Shown here: in pieces, positions 62,349 to 64,000 of the stretch
Numbering within the stretch: the first letter of the stretch is position 1
Layout of the letters: every line of letters starts with the position of its first letter
Assembly: GCF_004214895.1 (NCBI RefSeq)
Contig: NZ_CP035952.1
Span: 3,978,501 to 4,042,500 of the forward strand
DNA: 64,000 nucleotides
Direction: 5' to 3'
DNA from: Pseudomonas tructae
Lineage (GTDB): Bacteria; Pseudomonadota; Gammaproteobacteria; Pseudomonadales; Pseudomonadaceae
Notes under the pieces: model-generated
Databases searched by the model: none
Seen by the model: only the letters and a program-made list of their open reading frames with translations
What the model was told of the DNA's origin: nothing
Position numbers and translations under genes: made by a program

Positions 62349-62411
62349 CCTCATAAATCAATGAGGGCAAAACTAGCCAAACAGCAGCGCATAGTCAAAG
62401 ACAAATTAAAC

Positions 62412-62423
62412 ATTGTCGACAAT
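62412..62423. promoter_or_regulatory. Candidate GntR operator 2 (perfect palindrome)
   Basis: ATTGTCGACAAT, a perfect 12-base palindrome 74 bases before the regulator gene. GntR/FadR-type proteins often bind such short palindromes of the TTGT-ACAA kind. Confidence 0.6.
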
Positions 62424-62631
62424 CGTCTAAGAACGAACTTCAAGGTCCGCCGTGTTGTCTGAGTGCAGCCGCTGGCGCCAGCACACCAGCGTGATAGAAT
62501 GCCGCGCCTCCCGACGGGGCACGAATAGTGTGTCTGTCATCTGTATATGCAGGTGGCAGGTAAACGAGGAAGCTTGCGCAGAACTGCCAGTGGCCTTGAC
62601 CCGAACATCGCACAGCAACGCGCCAGGATTT

Positions 62632-63168
62632 ATGAGACTTACGCCCCTCCCACTGTTGTTCAGTCTTTGTCTGTTGCCGGCCCTGGGCCAGGCTGCGGAA
62701 AAGACCGTGTATGGCCTTAACGAATACGCCCGCCTGGCCGATATCGACCTGGAAGTGGCGGCCAAACTCGACACCGGGGCCAAGACCGCCTCGCTCAGTG
62801 CCCGTGACATCAAGCGCTTCAAGCGCAATGGTGAGTCCTGGGTGCGCTTCTACCTGGCAATTGACGCTGCCCATTCGCATCCGATAGAACGACCACTGGC
62901 CCGCGTCAGCAAGATCAAGCGACGCGCCGGTGATTACGACCCGGACGAAGGCAAGGCCTATACCGCCCGTCCGGTGATTGCCATGAACATCTGCATGGGT
63001 ACGGCCCTGCGCAGCATCGAAGTGAACCTGACCGACCGCAGCGCGTTCCAGTATCCGCTGCTGATCGGCTCCGAGGCACTCAAGCACTTCGATGCGCTGG
63101 TCGACCCAAGCCTTAAATACGCTGCCGGCAAACCTGCCTGCGCCACTGACGCTCACACCGCAGAGTAA
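62632..63168 (+). CDS. Retropepsin-like peptidase, periplasmic ("ATP-dependent zinc protease" family)
   Basis: 178 residues with a signal peptide (LPLLFSLCLLPALGQAA, cleavage near residue 21). The aspartic-protease-like motif is KLDTGAKTASLSA near residue 45, followed by a conserved YTARPVIAMNICMGTALRSIEVNLTDRS region and LLIGSEALK. The family name "ATP-dependent zinc protease" (PF05618) is historical; the fold is retropepsin. Start at 62632 (MRLTPLPLL). It lies five bases before the transglutaminase-like gene, an arrangement known next to ATP-grasp ligases of RimK type. Confidence 0.82.
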   Translation: MRLTPLPLLFSLCLLPALGQAAEKTVYGLNEYARLADIDLEVAAKLDTGAKTASLSARDIKRFKRNGESWVRFYLAIDAAHSHPIERPLARVSKIKRRAGDYDPDEGKAYTARPVIAMNICMGTALRSIEVNLTDRSAFQYPLLIGSEALKHFDALVDPSLKYAAGKPACATDAHTAE

Positions 63169-63173
63169 TCCCG

Positions 63174-64000
63174 ATGCGCTCTCTTACCCTCCACCTGAAA
63201 GTCCTGATTACCGTCCTGGTGCTACTGGGCGTCCTGGTCACGGCCTATCAGATCTTCTTTCTCGGCATTCCGGTGACCGAGGACGAAACCGATGACCTGT
63301 GGAACATTGACGCCAAGGTCGAGTTCGTCGCCAGCCCCAAGGATCCGGTCAAGGTCCAGATGTTCGTGCCGCCGCTGAGCCGCGACTACGTGAGCCTCAA
63401 CGAGAGTTTCATCTCCAACAACTACGGCGTCAGCGTCAACCGTGTCGACGGCAACCGCAAGGTGACCTGGTCTGCCCGTCGCGCCAGCGGCAACCAGACC
63501 CTTTACTACCGCCTGGTACTGACCAAGCGCTACAGCACCGAAAAGGCCAAGATCAAAGGCCCGACCTTCCGTGACAGCCTGGCAGTCGAAGGCCCGGAAA
63601 AGGTCGCCGCCGAAGCCCTGATGGCGCCCATTCGCCAGCACTCGGCCGACGTCGAGACTTTTGTCAGCGAGACCATCAAGCGGGTCAACAACCTCAACGA
63701 TGACAACGTCAAGTTGCTGCTGGCCGGCGATACTTCATCGCTGAACAAGGCCAAGATCATCGACCTGCTGCTGTCCATCGCCCATGTCCCGGTGGAAAAG
63801 GTCCACACCATCCGCCTGGTCGCCGACCAGCCGCAAACCCCGGAACTGTGGCTGCGCAGCTTCAACGGCACCGACTGGCTGTACTTCAACCCGGACACCG
63901 GCGAACAGGGCCTGCCGACCGACCGCCTGCTGTGGTGGACCGGTGATGACAACCTGATCACCGTCGATGGCGGCAAGAAAGCCAACGTCAGCTTCAGCCT
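63174..64000 (+). CDS. Inactive transglutaminase-domain membrane protein (3' end outside window)
   Basis: First 275 residues; continues to the right. An N-terminal membrane anchor near residues 8-30 (LKVLITVLVLLGVLVTAYQIFFLG) precedes a periplasmic region whose part from about 150 (KIIDLLLSIAHVPVEKVHTI and WLRSFNGTDWLYFNPDTGEQG) looks like a transglutaminase fold without the usual Cys. Full proteins of this type carry seven further helices. A RimK-like ATP-grasp ligase gene is expected next, outside the window. The system's substrate is unknown. Confidence 0.78.
   Translation, partial: MRSLTLHLKVLITVLVLLGVLVTAYQIFFLGIPVTEDETDDLWNIDAKVEFVASPKDPVKVQMFVPPLSRDYVSLNESFISNNYGVSVNRVDGNRKVTWSARRASGNQTLYYRLVLTKRYSTEKAKIKGPTFRDSLAVEGPEKVAAEALMAPIRQHSADVETFVSETIKRVNNLNDDNVKLLLAGDTSSLNKAKIIDLLLSIAHVPVEKVHTIRLVADQPQTPELWLRSFNGTDWLYFNPDTGEQGLPTDRLLWWTGDDNLITVDGGKKANVSFS

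Overview
The window is a GC-rich chromosome segment from a fluorescent Pseudomonas (P. fluorescens or P. putida group). The evidence is a pyoverdine peptide synthetase next to a complete fpvGHJKCDEF-type uptake operon, the nrtR-nadD2-pncA-pncB-nadE order known from P. aeruginosa PA4916-PA4920, an acnB/prp (methylcitrate) locus with acnD and prpF, and many copies of a REP element (core GTGGGAGCGGGCTTGCCCCG) in gaps between genes. No rRNA, tRNA, CRISPR array, IS element or prophage was seen.

Layout. 1-17265: pyoverdine region. A 3'-truncated NRPS (C-A-T-E-C-A, first module predicted D-Ser) diverges from the eight-gene fpv operon. Three genes with no evident siderophore role follow, then mbtH and a type II thioesterase. 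The NRPS and mbtH promoters share a PvdS-type box, TAATT-N16-CGT. 17326-20548: a three-gene unit of a VWA protein, a 66-residue protein and a zinc-phospholipase-C/HET-C-like protein. 20900-24345: a PotF-like binding protein, an FAD oxidoreductase and a divergent LysR regulator. 24392-25808: a suppressor-of-fused-like protein and a GNAT acetyltransferase. 25833-29921: an NAD salvage cluster around NrtR with two similar operator candidates. 29943-32771: a lipoprotein, an XRE regulator and an HD-domain nucleotidase. 32854-34709: a duplicated cassette of a ~160-residue soluble protein and an 80-residue three-helix membrane protein (two of the former, three of the latter). 34937-38424: an ABC-F ATPase, a cysteine hydrolase preceded by what looks like a Thr-codon attenuator, and ilvE.

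38584-50866 is mostly housekeeping: a two-component system, cysS-glnS, ppiB-lpxH, an EmrAB efflux operon with its MarR regulator and a twin operator, miaE, a universal stress protein and a DUF1289 protein. 51016-53929 is acnB with a long-hairpin leader and a strong terminator. 53981-62338 is the methylcitrate operon gntR-prpB-prpC-acnD-prpF-prpD, read leftward, with REPs in three of its gaps. 62632-64000 starts a retropepsin-like peptidase / inactive transglutaminase membrane protein operon that runs out of the window.

How the genes connect. The left end makes and imports pyoverdine: the NRPS, helped by MbtH and the thioesterase, builds the peptide, and FpvGHJK plus the FpvCDEF ABC system recover iron from ferripyoverdine in the periplasm. 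The NAD cluster salvages nicotinamide and nicotinate under NrtR. The right end runs propionyl-CoA oxidation, with acnB beside it serving the TCA cycle. The least explained parts are the VWA/PLC unit, the duplicated 160/80-residue cassette, the Thr-codon leader before the cysteine hydrolase and the acnB leader hairpin.
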